This document shows, in pieces, positions 47,001 to 58,960 of a stretch of DNA of 64,000 nucleotides. Source of the DNA: Saposhnikovia divaricata (Eukaryota; Streptophyta; Magnoliopsida; Apiales; Apiaceae); assembly GCA_036435485.1 (NCBI GenBank), contig CM071598.1, positions 144,812,148 to 144,876,147 on the forward strand, given 5' to 3'. The position numbers were made by a program, and so were the translations under genes. Below the pieces are notes generated by a model. The model worked only from the letters and a program-made list of their open reading frames with translations. It did no database searches and was not told the origin of the DNA. Within the stretch, counting starts at the first letter, position 1; the number at the start of each line of letters is the position of its first letter.

Positions 47001-48324
47001 GCATATCATAACATACTAACACTAAATCATCCATAAAATCTCAAAATAACACCAAGGGTTTTCAAGTCTTATACCTTCCTTAGAGTATGATATAGCCTTA
47101 CTAAGCCTTGTATGATCCTTAGGAGTGCTTAAGCTTGCTAGATTAACCATGAAAACAAGAAAAAAACAAGTTAGATCTTGAAGAACACTATTCATGCTCC
47201 TCTTGTATGATTTATTTGAAAATGGAAACAAAGGAGTTTGGAGCTAAGATTTCATGGAGATTAGTTTTATGAAATATAGGACTCACCATAAAAATTTCAA
47301 GAACAACAATGGTGGGAAGGTTGATTTTGGATTTGGAATTTAGGGATGGGCCGAATGGTGTAGTTTAGAGAGAGCTTGGAGAGTTCTTGCTTGGTTCCTT
47401 TTCCAATAATGCATAAAGTGATTTTTTTTAGAGATAATATCTCACCTTGTTTGTGTTAGTGGAGTGTGATGTATTGGATGATGATTTTGTAGGACAAGTG
47501 TTGTGTTTTGCATGGTGGAAAGCTAACCAAGAGTTTTGATTTCTAAGTACTAGTTGTATTCTAATTAATCTAGTTACTTGCTAGTTACTAGATATTTATC
47601 ACTTTCTCTTACATGTATCTTGCTTTCTCTGCTTGATTCTGTGTCCGGTTATTGCTCGTTTCGATTGATCGTTCGTAGGAATATTTCACGGATTTCTAAT
47701 TAGGGTTTACCGGGAATCCTCTTAATATTAATACTATTATTCTCTATCTTTCTTTCTATCTTTCTAATTTATATTCCTTAAATCCATTCGTTAAATCCTT
47801 AAGTCTGTCAGTGTCCAAGGAACTCTCGGAGAAAATAAAAGTGCGGTTTTTCAGAATCCGACAGCTTTTACATACACTTATTTTCCCCCTGGGTCACTAA
47901 TACGAACTCGGAAATCCGTTCCGAATACTTCTATATAGTGTCGTCTCATATTATTCTGACTTCCACCAAAAACACTATTCATTCTTTATTCTTTACTTAT
48001 TCTCTTAGGGTTGTACAATTGTCCGTATTCTCTTTCGATCGTTCCTTAACCTTTTTACGGAACCACTGGATTAATCGTTATCTATCTGGATGACATGAGA
48101 ATATTCTCCTGCTTGGAATTGCCATACCTTATTCCCCTAGGAGATAGATTATTCTTACCTAAGTTTTCAATAATTAGCATTCTTCAAGACATATAAACAA
48201 TAAAGTCGAATTCCATTCATTCTTTCGAAATATCAACTATTACATCGTAGCCGTAACCACTATTCATTCTTACATCATTAAATAAATAAGAGTTTTAATT
48301 CTACCCAAAATCTGGGTTCTTACA
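44049..48324 (-). repeat. Tekay E 3' LTR
   Basis: Starts TGTAACACCCCCAGATCC and ends TCTGGGTTCTTACA in + coordinates. It contains a two-copy 45-bp tandem repeat (44738-44815), CTACCGGTAG (44920-44929), and the ATATTC hairpin array (45230-45830). It lacks a 211-bp stretch present in the 5' LTR (55571-55781). Confidence 0.92.
45230..45830. repeat. ATATTC hairpin array in the Tekay E 3' LTR
   Basis: About ten inverted-repeat units pair GAATATT-type and AATATTC-type arms around short loops, e.g. GAATATCCAAGTGATATTC. They are separated by AT-rich spacers such as ATTTAATAAAT, with a period of roughly 45-60 bp. The 5' LTR has the same array at 55860-56455. Confidence 0.7.
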
Positions 48325-48337
48325 GTCTCCCCTCCTT
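48325..48337 (-). promoter_or_regulatory. Tekay E polypurine tract
   Basis: On the - strand AAGGAGGGGAGAC abuts the 3' LTR and is identical to the Tekay B tract. Confidence 0.85.
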
Positions 48338-48357
48338 AAAAGGATTCCGTCCCGTAA

Positions 48358-51300
48358 TCAGTTTGAAAACAAGTGGGGGTACTTTTCTTGCATTGTGCTT
48401 TCAAGCTCCCAGGTTGATTCTTCTACATTGTGGTTCTGCCACAAAACTCTGACTAGCTGAATGACCTTGTTTCGAAGCACTTGTTCTTTCCGGTCTATGA
48501 TTTCCACAGGGTGCTCTACATAGGTCAAGTCTGGTTGCATGTCCACTTCCTCATACTCTACAATGTGCTTGGTATCCGGATTATAATTCCTCAGCATTGA
48601 AACATGGAACACATTTTGCACCTGCTGTAGATTCGGGGGCAATGCCAGCTCATAAGCTAGTTCCCCAATCCGTCTCAAGACCTCAAATGGTCCAATGTAT
48701 CTGGGACTCAACTTTCCTTTCTTTCCAAATCTCATTAAACCTTTCCAAGGTGACACTTTCAAGAACACTAGGTCTCCTACTTCGTATTCTTTTCCTTTTC
48801 GAGCTAAGTCGGCATATTTCTTTTGTCGATCCTGGGCTGCTACCAACCGTCCTCTGATTAGATCTACTGCATCTTTAGTTCGTTGGACCACTTCGGGCCC
48901 GAGCATCTTTCGCTCTCCAACTTCATCCCAATACAAGGGAGATCGACATTTCCTTCCATAAAGGGCCTCATAAGGTGGCATTCCTATACTTGAATGGAAA
49001 CTGTTATTGTAGGAAAACTAGATCAATGGCAAGTGATCATCCCAATTTCCTTTAAAGTCTATAACACAAACTCTTAACATATCCTCTAGCGTTTGGATGG
49101 TCCTTTCACTTTGCCCATCTGTCTGGGGGTGGTAGGCTGTGCTCATGTTCAGCCGGGTCCCTACACATTCTTGAAAACTTCTCCAAAACCTGGAGTTAAA
49201 TCTAGGATCTCGATCGGATACTATTGCGACTGGGACTCCATGTCGCGCCACTATCTCTTTTAAGTAGATATCCACTAGTCTGTCGATCGTGTACCTTTCG
49301 TTGATCGGGAGAAAATGAGCTGACTTCGTCAGTCGATCTACAATTACCCATATGGCGTCATGATTAGCCTTGGTCCTTGGTAAACCTACTACAAAATCCA
49401 TGGCTATGTGTTCCCATTTCCATTCTGGAATCTCTAAGAGGTGTAGAAGTCCGTTGGGCTTCTGGTGCTCTGCTTTCAATCGTTGGCAGGTCAAGCATCT
49501 GCTTACCCACTCTGCTACGTCCTTTTTCATATTGGGCCACCAGTAATACTCCTTCAAATCCCTATACATTTTGGTGCTACCGGGGTGCACCGAGTATCTT
49601 GAGTTGTGTGCCTCGTTTAAAATCTCATCCTTGAGTTCCTGAACGTTTGGGATCCATATCCTGTACGTGTACCTCATGATCCCTTCCTTGTCTCTTTCAC
49701 ACTTAATTTCTTCCCTGGTCATTATCTCTTCTGTGGAGTTCTCTTCTTCCTCCATCATCCGTTCTTGGCACAGTCTAATCTTTTCTAACAATGGAGGTTG
49801 GATTTTAATTTCCATCAACTTTTCTTGGCCCTCTCCGGGTAACTTAACCTCAATTTCCAACTTCTCAAAATCTTTCACTAACTCTTCCTCTGAAGTTATC
49901 ATCTTGAGATTCTATTTCCTACTAAGGGCATCAGCCACCACATTGGCTTTGCCCGGGTGATAACGAATTTCACAGTCGTAATCCTTGATTAACTCTAACC
50001 ATCTCCTCTGGCGCATGTTAAGCTCTTTCTGAGTGATAATGTACTTGAGGCTCTTATGGTCAGTGTAAATCTCGCACTTTTCCCCATACAAGTAGTGTCT
50101 CCAAATCTTTAGAGCGAAAACTATGGCTGCTAGTTCTAGATCATGCGTGGGATATCTGACCTCATAATCCTTCAATTGCCTAGACGCATATGCTATTACC
50201 TTGCCGTGCTGCATAAGCACGCATCCCAGTCCTTTATGCGAAGCATCACTGTAAATAACGAAATCTCCTTTTCCATCAGGTAATGCCAGCACTGGGGCTG
50301 TCACCAACCTCTTCTTTAACTCTTGGAAACTCTTCTTGCATTTTTCAGTCCATTCAAATTTCTCGGTTTTATGGGTAAATCGAGTTAATGGAGCTGCGAT
50401 TTTCGCAAAGTCTTGGACAAATCTTCTGTAATATCCGGCCGGTCCGATGAAACTCCTCACCTCGATTGGAGTAGTTGGCCGTTCCCAGTTTGAAACTGCT
50501 TCTATCTTGGAGGGGTCAACCAACACTCCTTCTCTATTGATTATGTGCCCTAAGAATTGTACTTCATTTTTCCAAAACTCACACTTGGAGAACTTGGCAT
50601 ATAACTGCTCTTTCCTGAGTATTTCTAAAGTTATCCTTAAATGTTCAGCGTGTTCTGCCTCTATCTTTGAGTATATGAGAATATCATCAATGAAGACTAT
50701 CACGAATTTGTCCAAATATTCCTTGAACACTCTATTCATTAGGTCCATGAAGGCCGCTGGGGCGTTGGTCAATCCAAATGACATTACCAAGAACTCATAA
50801 TGTCCATATCTGGTACGGAATGCAGTCTTCGGGATATCTTCAGGTTTGATCTTCAGTTGGTGATATCCCGTTCTCAGGTCAATCTTAGAGAAGTATTCAG
50901 CGCCTCTTAGCTGGTCAAACAAATCGTCTATCCTTATTCTTTATGGTTAGCTTGTTCAACTCTCTGTAGTCGATGCATAACCTCATACTCCCATCCTTTT
51001 TCTTAACGAACAACACTGGTGCGCCCCAAGGCGACACACTGGGCCTTATCATGCCATTATCCAACAATTCCTGTAACTGTTTAGCTAGCTCCTTCATTTC
51101 TACTGGGGCTAATCGGTACGGGGCCTTCGAAACCGGCACCGTCCCCAGGGCTAACTCGATGGCAAACTCAATTACCCTATTAGGTGGTAGTCCGGGAAGA
51201 TCTTGTGGGAACACGTCCTCGAACTCATTAACTACCGGAATGTCTTGCAATCTTGGCGCTTCCTTCTGAGTGTCTATAACGTAAGCTAAATAAGCCTCGT

Positions 51301-51719
51301 TCCCTTTTCGTAACAATCTTTTGGTTTGCACCATGGTCAGAATTTTCTGGGTCTTTCGCATCCCCTTAAACACTATTTCTTTCTTCCCTGGGGTTTTCAA
51401 CTTAACCTTTTTCCCTTTACAATCTATCTGCGCATTATTGCGAGACAACCAATCCATACCCAAAATGACATCAAATTCCCCTAGCTTAAAAGGAATTAAA
51501 TCGACATAGAAGGATCGTCCTCCTATTTCTAGTTTACAATCGGGGTGAATTTGATTAACCGGTACGATTTCCTGATTAGCTATCTCTACTTGTAAGGAAT
51601 CTCTTAGTTGCTGGGTTTTAAGTTTCAATTTATGAGCAAAATCTCTAGATAAAAAGACTTAGTTGCTCCTGAATCAAATAAGACATTTGCACTGACTGAA
51701 TTGAGAGAAAATGTACCTG
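48358..51719 (-). pseudogene. pol: Tekay E pol: protease, RT, RNase H, integrase, chromodomain
   Basis: The retropepsin motif FDSGAT lies near 51665-51682. RT starts in the block to 50915 (SPWGAPVLFVKKKDGS) and continues with FSKIDLRTGYHQ and the catalytic FIDD at 50683-50694. RNase H has YSDASHKGLG and ends DALSRK. Integrase has an H-H-C-C finger (CLTCQRLKA) and a core with MDFVVGLP, SDRDPRF and the QSERTIQ glutamate. The GPF/Y module is RYIGPFEV. A chromodomain-like end contains NHNVEESTWE. Lesions are a frameshift near 51655, a short deletion-type frameshift near 50930, and in-frame TAG at 49912-49914 and 49018-49020. Nonfunctional in this copy. Confidence 0.92.
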
Positions 51720-53058
51720 CTATCACATCCGTGTCCCTCACGGCATCTTGTACTGACATTTTAATAGTCCTAGCAGTTGGTGGCCTATATTAGGCAGCCC
51801 TGCTTGCCCTTGATGCTGCTGGTTTATTCTTTGGGCAGTCCTTCCTCATGTGCCCTAACTGTCCGCACTGGAAACAAGTGGTGCTTTTGTTGGTACTATG
51901 GACAACCGCAGTACAGGTGTTAGAGTAGTGGCCCACTCATCCACACTTATAACAGGTTGGCTACTTCTGGTTGCACACTCCGGAATGTCTTTTTCCACAC
52001 GTTGCACATGCTGGTAAGGGAGGTCTAGACTGATGGGAACGGGACACTCCTGTATGCTGGCCGCCCTGGCTCACACTCATGCTCATAGGTGGTTTGAATC
52101 CCATACCCCTGCTAGGTACAGAGACTGCTCCTCGATTAAACTTGTTCGGGGGCTTTCCTCCTGCGGACCCTCCGCCCATACTGACATGTTTTCTCTTTAA
52201 TCCCCCTTCTCTTTCTCTCTCTGCATCTGATCGCTTCCAACTTCCACAATGGTGGCCTTTTCCACCAAGGTGGCATAATTCGTAATTTCTAAAACCGCCA
52301 CTCTATTCTGGATCCACTGTTTCAGCCCTTGTTGAAACCTGTTAGCTTTCTTCGGTATCCACAAATTCTTGCACAAATCTCGACAGCTCAGTAAATTTGG
52401 CCTCATAGTCAGCCACTGACATATTGTTCTGTTTCAGTTCCAAAAACTTAAGTTCCATCTGAGTTTTCATGAACTTCGGGAAGTACTTCTCCAGGAATAA
52501 TTGTTTAAACCTTTCCCAGGTTACGACAACATCAGTCTCCATGTTCTTTTTGGCCTCCCACCAATAATTGGCCTCTCCCTTCAGTAGATAAGTAGCAAAA
52601 ATAGTCTTCTGAGCCTCATTGATACTCAGAATCTCGAAAGATTTTTCCATTTCCTTGATCCAGGCCCTAGCCTCAACGGGATCAGCCGATCCGTGGAACT
52701 CTGGGAGTTTAAGGGACTTAAAGGCCCTAAAGGAATTTGCCACTGAAGTGTTGTTTCCTGGTGGTGATTGAGGGTATTGGTTCAAATTCTGTCTAAGTAG
52801 ATCCATAAACTGGCCCATGGGGTCTCCGCCCTGGTTCTCCCCTTCCTGCTCCACTTCAGTTTCTCCACCCTCTATTTCCCCCTCAAAGTCTTCAGAGTAC
52901 ATGGGTTCATCCTCTGCTCCATACTGGGAATCTTCTTGCTCATTATAGTCCTGATCTTGTTCTTCACTATTTTCATGGTTTTCCTCATGTTGGTTGTGAC
53001 TCTCTTGGTCAGTAGATTCACGGGTGTTAGCCCTAGTGCCCATTCGCCTTGGAGGCAT
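51720..53058 (-). pseudogene. gag: Tekay E gag
   Basis: ATG at 53058-53056. An acidic N-terminus (E/Q-rich, about 90 residues) precedes the retrotransposon gag domain (about 105-235; EARAWIKEME, FLEKYFPKFMKTQMELKFLELKQ). The frame shifts near 52400 and again near 52200. Three Cys-rich motifs follow: CATCGKRHSGVC (about 51985), a knuckle starting CYKCG, and the canonical CFQCGQLGHMRKDC (51840-51880). In-frame stops occur at 51961-51963 and in the middle knuckle. It would encode the particle protein; this copy is broken. Confidence 0.88.
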
Positions 53059-53482
53059 TTTACTGAAATTTTGGAAAATTTTACATTAGGTTCACTTACC
53101 TGTTTTAAAGGACTTTTCCTTGCATAATTCGTTACATGATTGGATTTAGGATCCCACAGTTTTATATCTCACGGAAACTTAATCGAAAACAGTACATATG
53201 CTAATAAACTCGTTATCACATCCCAACAAAATTGAAATAACTGAAAGGGAAACAAATATATACCAGGTACCAAAAAGGTACAACATCCGAGTTACAACGA
53301 TACTTTAAAGTACAACCATCCTAACAACAACAACAACAACAAGTCAAAAGTGAAATACGCTGTCTATCTGTCTAGTCTGCAAAATGGGAAAATAAGTACA
53401 ATGAAACCATCCCTACAAAAGCCGGCACTACTACGTCCGTACATGACTAGACAACTAGACTACTGCATCACTACATCTGAAA
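53059..53482 (-). other. Tekay E spacer between accessory ORF and gag
   Basis: About 0.4 kb without coding potential, including an (AAC)n run near 53325-53340 on the + strand. It separates the accessory ORF from gag, which suggests separate translation or an unspliced leader. Confidence 0.55.
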
Positions 53483-54310
53483 TCAGCCGCCACGGCGAAA
53501 CATCATCCGAACCCTCCCCATGGCGATGCGGAAAATCTCCTCGGCATCTGCTCTGGCTACCATACCATGCCCATCAGTAGGCAACTGTCGCACCCTCACC
53601 CGAGCCCTCAGCTCGATGCGGGTCACAGCCCTATACCCAACCCTATCACTGATAGTCCTCCGGCCCTACAACCTCATCCGGGCGGCTCTCTCTGCTGCTA
53701 GCTCCCTCCTAGACTCTGCCAACCTGGCATCCGCCACTGACAACTCTCTATAAAGCCCGTTCACAATCAAGTTGTGAACACATACTGGGACTCCTCCTAT
53801 CGGGACATGAGGTGGGGTGGATGGCTCAGCTGGAGCTGCAGTCTCTGTTTGCTGGGGCTCTGGGGTAAGCTCCTCAAACTCATCGGGGAATGGGCTCACA
53901 GGTAGTGGTGGTGGGGTAGGGGCTCTCTCAACAGAGAGGGGCGGCACTCGTAGTCCGGAACTCCCTACTGCATCATCCACTGGCTCATCCTCATCTACAG
54001 CCTGTCCAACAACAGCAGCCATGACCTGCTCAGTAGTCATATCAGTGTCCTCCTCCATGGTCCTAATCTCAGATACAACCCAAAAATCCTCATCCTCAGT
54101 AACTAACTCAGCGTCTTGCCCTGTCTGGACCCCCTCCGGGTCCTCCTCCCCCTCAGTCTCAACAACATCAGTATCAGCATCAACCTGGACCTCCTCAGGG
54201 TCCTCCTCCTCAGGCTCAGTATACTCATCAGGCAAGTGCTCATAATACGGGTCCCTAGTTCGGAACATGTCCTCATCATGCTGTCTCGCAGCTGCCTCCT
54301 GGGCCGACAT
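53483..54310 (-). pseudogene. Tekay E accessory ORF upstream of gag, one internal stop
   Basis: ATG at 54310-54308, 150 bp after the primer site. The frame is open for 214 codons to a TAG at 53666-53668. It then stays open in the same frame for about 60 more codons to a TGA at 53483-53485. The N-terminal half is strongly acidic (EEEDPEEVQVDADTD type). The middle is Pro/Thr-rich (APTPPPLPVSP). The end is an Ala/Arg/Glu-rich probable coiled coil leading into a basic tail rich in Arg. I recognise no domain. GC content is higher than its surroundings. The antisense Ser-rich frame (53817-54245) is a shadow. Function is unknown. Confidence 0.65.
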
Positions 54311-54461
54311 GTCGCTCGCCTACACAAGACGAACTAGGTTACTATCATGATACTTAAAAAGTTCCCGTAGGGGTTTTAGGTGAACCTGGAAAGGGTTCTT
54401 ATTATATTAGTGAATTTATTATTATATAACGTCGCATCATCTCTTGGGATATATAACTCTC
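54311..54461 (-). promoter_or_regulatory. Tekay E 5' leader
   Basis: Short leader between the primer site and the accessory ORF start, AT-rich and without features I recognise. Confidence 0.5.
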
Positions 54462-54473
54462 GCTCTGATACCA
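54462..54473 (-). promoter_or_regulatory. Tekay E primer binding site (tRNA-iMet)
   Basis: On the - strand TGGTATCAGAGC lies four bases inside the 5' LTR, the usual chromovirus initiator-Met site. Confidence 0.9.
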
Positions 54474-54477
54474 TCTC

Positions 54478-57400
54478 TGTAACACCCCCAGATCCGGGGT
54501 CAGGGATCGGGTCGTTACGGTCTCATAACTCATACATAATACTTGACTTGAGTCCAAAATCAATAAGTAGCATGCTATGACCCCACAATAATATCCACTC
54601 ACACACACAGTTATAGTCCCAGAGATGAAATTGAAATAAGTCTTACATAAAATGGTTTACGAATAAAAGTTATTACAATCCAAAAGGATAGCATCATAAT
54701 TTTAAAAGTTTTGCCGTTGATTACATTAATTATACATATAGTTAAACAGGAAACAGAAGCTGTCTAACTGTGCTACCTCAGCAATGGCGGCTAGCATCTC
54801 AGCGGGGAGTCCGGTGGGTCGGGTAACCCACTTGCGCCGAGTGCGCCTGACGTGAGCCATCTGTCCCAGCTGTTGTTGTGACATGATAAATAAGCAAGGG
54901 TGAGCAATAGCCCACCAATAATAATTTAACAGGACAGTGATAGTATATAACAGTTCGAAGTATCATTATTTCCATATACCATGCATTAACGAAGTTAGTG
55001 CCAGTATAATATAAAGGATGAAGTTACAAGGTAACTTAAAGTATTTATTTTATGGAAATATCTGATAAGTCAAAATAAGCAAGATATTATCATATATCAT
55101 ATAAAGAGGAACTTGCAAGGAAAATATTGCAATTCCAGTTATTAACATTTTTTTTTTCGAAGTCCTACAACCTGAAAGAAGTCTCTTCGATACGTGTTGC
55201 GGAAGACACCGTCAACCTGAAAGAAGTCTCTTCGATACATGTTGCAGGGAGTTCCCAATTTGGGAGATGAACCAAAACTGGAGTTATCACGCGCCAGCTA
55301 TCCCACTCCCTGATGATCAGTCGGGGATGGTACAGCCCAATATACCGGTAGAAGGAAGAACTGACGGCTCCATTTGTAGATTGCCTTTAATAGTAACTCC
55401 CTGGCCAATGATTAGGCTTTGTGATGGACCGCGCGACTCGGCCTCTTACACACTACTCCTAGTTCGAATAAATCCACAGCGTTGAAACGTAGAGTTTGTT
55501 CTCCCTTCCCCAAGTGAAATACTTGTTGATAAGACTTCACAAAGTAGTCGTATCTAGTTGGAAAGGAAAATTCACCAACATTTCCCAAGCTTTTGCTTGT
55601 TAATGGATATCAACTTGTTCCAACAATCTTACCCCTCGAATGATGAGAAGGTACGACTTAATGAGTCCATAGCAACCAAGTTGCGAGTGAAAAAGATAAA
55701 TTATGACCGGGAAGTCAACAAGATAAATAACCTTTCTCAAGTAAGGTTCCCTTATAATTTAAGAGATAGATTCGAGTGAAGAATGGGATCTTGAGGACCT
55801 TTCTTAATATAATATTAATTGTATGACTCCGAAGAATTTTTAGAATGATCGAAGGTCGAAGATAATATTTCAAGAAGAATAAACAACATTGAAGTTGTTT
55901 CCAAGTATTGAATAAATATTTATAGAATATTTATTGAGTCGAAAGTATTTAATGAATGAAAGAATATTTTTAATCAGAGTATTTCTCAAAATAATCCTTG
56001 ATGGAATATGAAGAAAATATTTATTAAATAAATAATTACTTAAATAAATATTAAAATAATATTCATTTAATAAATAATTTTGAAAGGAATGTTTGGAATA
56101 ATATTCGTTAAGTAAATAAGACTTCAAATTAATATTCAAAAATAATATTCATTTAATAATTAATAATTTAAATGAATATCCAAGTGATATTCATTTAATA
56201 AATCAAACTTTAAATGAATATTCGGGAATAATATTCACTTAGTACATGATGTTCTAAATGAATGTCCGAATGATATTTATTTAATAATCGAAGATTTTAC
56301 AGAAATATTTGAAATAATATTCGATAAATGGTTCGTCTTTGAATGAATATTGAAAAATAATATTCATTGGATAGATAACGTTCAAATAAATATTTGAAGT
56401 AATGATCGTTAATTAATAATCTCGGGCGAATATTCAAATAATATTCGTCAACCAAATAATGGAAATTATTTACTTATATATTTCCCTCGAAAGTAATTAT
56501 GATATATCAAGAAGTACTGACTCCCGGTCTATACTCAACAAATAGGATTCATATGCCCTTCTCTAAGGGTCTTAACAACATCTGGCTTATAATCGATATA
56601 TTATCTATCTACTTATAAGCCAAAGAACAATAAGGGAACAAGTATATCAATATGACTTGAAAGTAGGCATGCATGCTATGGCATATGTATAACAGAAAGC
56701 ATATAAATTCACAACAACAGCCTAAAAAGGGAAAGTTGAAACTTGCCTGGTAATTGAGTACGAGTAGGGATAGTGGTAGGGTATCCCGGGTCAGCTCGGC
56801 GATCTATAAATAGTCAAGAGATTCGAGTTTAATCCCTTAACACTTTTAAAAAGGTTAAGTATTAACTTAAGTCGAAACATGTTTTCGAATTATCTCGTTA
56901 TACCCCTTTTTAGTTTAACTCTTTTTATTACCGATACGATTCGACATTTGTTCGTCATTAAGACATGTCATTGTACTCACACTTAGTGTATACTTAAGTC
57001 GTATAAGTTATAAATTCGATCGATTACGAACCAAGATTATACCTCGAGTTTTATCGCTCGTTTTCTAAGTTATAACCAAAGTTATACTTTTAAGGGGTTC
57101 CTTCGCGTTTAACCTAGATTCAAACATTTTTATAAAATCGAAAAACGATCCGATTCACATGAGGTTTTCTCTCACACCTTCCTTTTTACCTCTAGTATTT
57201 AATTACCAAGATTTGCCACTGACTTACGTTTTTTACGAGGGTTCAATTTCAGTTACAAATTCTCGTTCACGGTTTCGAACCACTTTTAGTAAACCGACCG
57301 TAACTCCTGAACCGTAAGTCCGTTTCACACGTTCTTTATATCAAAACGAAGCTCATAACATAATCTATCTAATCATAGCAGAAAAAGTTTCTGGACAGTA

Positions 57401-58960
57401 GGGTTTTCACACGAAAAATGGCATACAAAACATTATATTGTAAAATCGGACATTATAACGGCTATGTTTACTCGTTTTCCAAAGTTTTTACACTTTATCA
57501 CGATCACACCATGATCAAATCCACCACTCCAACACATGATAAACATCATGACTAGTCTAACAACATCTCATATCAACCATCTCATGGTTCATAAACCAAA
57601 TCACAACCATAATCAACTAATAACATGGATCTAAGCATATCATAACATACTAACACTAAATCATCCATAAAATCTCAAAATAACACCAAGGATTTTCAAG
57701 TCTTATACCTTCCTTAAAGTATGATATAGCGTTACTAAGCCTTGTATGATCCTTAGGAGTGCTTAAGCTTGCTAGATTAACCATGAAAACAAGAAAAAAA
57801 CAAGTTAGATCTTGAAGAACACTATTCATGCTCCTCTTGTATGATTTATTTGAAAATGGAAACAAAGGAGTTTGGAGCTAAGATTTCATGGAGATTAGTT
57901 TTATGAAATATAGGACTCACCATAAAAATTTCAAGAACAAACAATGGTGGGAAGGTTGATTTTGGATTTGGAATTTAGGGATGGGTCGAATGGTGTAGTT
58001 TAGAGAGAATTTGGAGAGTTCTTGCTTGGTTCCTTTTCCAATAATGCATAAAGTGGTTTTTTTTGAGAGATAATATCTCACCTTGTTTGTGTTAGTGGAG
58101 TGTGATGTATTGGATGATGATTTTGTAGGACAAGTGTTGTGTTTTGCATGGTGGAAAGCAAACCAAGAGTTTTGATTTCTAAGTACTAGTTGTATTCTAA
58201 TTAATCTAGTTACTTGCTAGTTACTAGATATTTATCACTTGCTCTTGCATGTATCTTGCTTTCTCTGCTTGATTCCGTGTTCGGTTATTGCTCGTTTCGA
58301 TTAATCGTTCGTAGGAATATTTCACGGATTTCTAATTAGGGTTTACCGGGAATCCTCTTAGTATTAATACTATCATTCTCCATCTTTCTTTCTATCTTTC
58401 CAATTTATATTCCTTAAATCCATTCGTTAAATCCTTAAGTCTGTCAGTGTCCAGGGAACTCTCGGAGAAAATAAAAGTGCGGTTTTTCAGAATCCGACGG
58501 CTTTTACATACACTTATTTTCCCCCTGGGTCACTAATACGAACTCGGAAATCCGTTCCGAATACTTCTATATAGTGTCGTCTCATATTATTCTTACTTCC
58601 ACCAAAAATACTATTCATTATTTATTCTTTACTTATTCTCTTAGGGTTGTACAATTGTCCGTATTCTCTTTCGATCGTTCCTTAACCTTTTTACGGAACC
58701 ACTGGATTAATCGTTATCGATCTGGATGACATGAGAATATTCCCCTGCTTGGAATTGCCATACCTTATTCCCCTAGGAGATAGATTATTCTTACCTAAGT
58801 TGTCAACCATTAGCATTCTTCAAGACATATAAACAATAAAGTCGAATTCCATTCATTCTTTCAAAATATCAACTATTACATCGTAGCCGTAACCACTATT
58901 CATTCTTACATCATTAAATAAATAAAAGTTTAAATTCTACCCAAAATCTGGGTTCTTACA
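54478..58960 (-). repeat. Tekay E 5' LTR
   Basis: Direct repeat of 44049-48324. It is longer because of an extra 211 bp at 55571-55781, which holds a 73-codon frame that I do not consider a gene. It carries the 45-bp tandem pair (about 55167-55245) and the hairpin array (55860-56455). ACTAC follows at 58961-58965. Confidence 0.92.
55860..56455. repeat. ATATTC hairpin array in the Tekay E 5' LTR
   Basis: Second copy of the array at 45230-45830. Several single-base differences fall in arms (for example near 56223 and 56265), so arm pairing can be compared between copies. Confidence 0.7.

Larger units (their letters stand above)
44049..58960 (-). mobile_element. Tekay E: full-length gypsy chromovirus
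   Basis: LTRs are 44049-48324 and 54478-58960, with target duplication ACTAC at 44044-44048 and 58961-58965. On the - strand the order is LTR, initiator-Met primer site, an accessory ORF, gag with zinc knuckles, protease, RT, RNase H, integrase, chromodomain, polypurine tract, LTR. RT before integrase makes it gypsy. The GPF/Y module plus chromodomain and 4.3-4.5-kb LTRs indicate the Tekay/Del clade. LTRs differ at only a few positions per hundred bases by eye, but the genes carry many lesions. It is inserted in the CACTA protease exon. Confidence 0.94.

Noticed and set aside
48597..51509. Several + strand ORFs of 60-120 codons opposite Tekay E pol
   Set aside because: All are antisense shadows of the conserved - strand pol domains.
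53817..54245. Ser-rich 142-codon + strand ORF
   Set aside because: It is the antisense shadow of the acidic - strand accessory ORF; Ser/Gly codons mirror the Asp/Glu/Pro codons.
55558..55779. 73-codon ORF in the Tekay E 5' LTR
   Set aside because: It lies in the 211-bp block absent from the other LTR; nothing supports translation.
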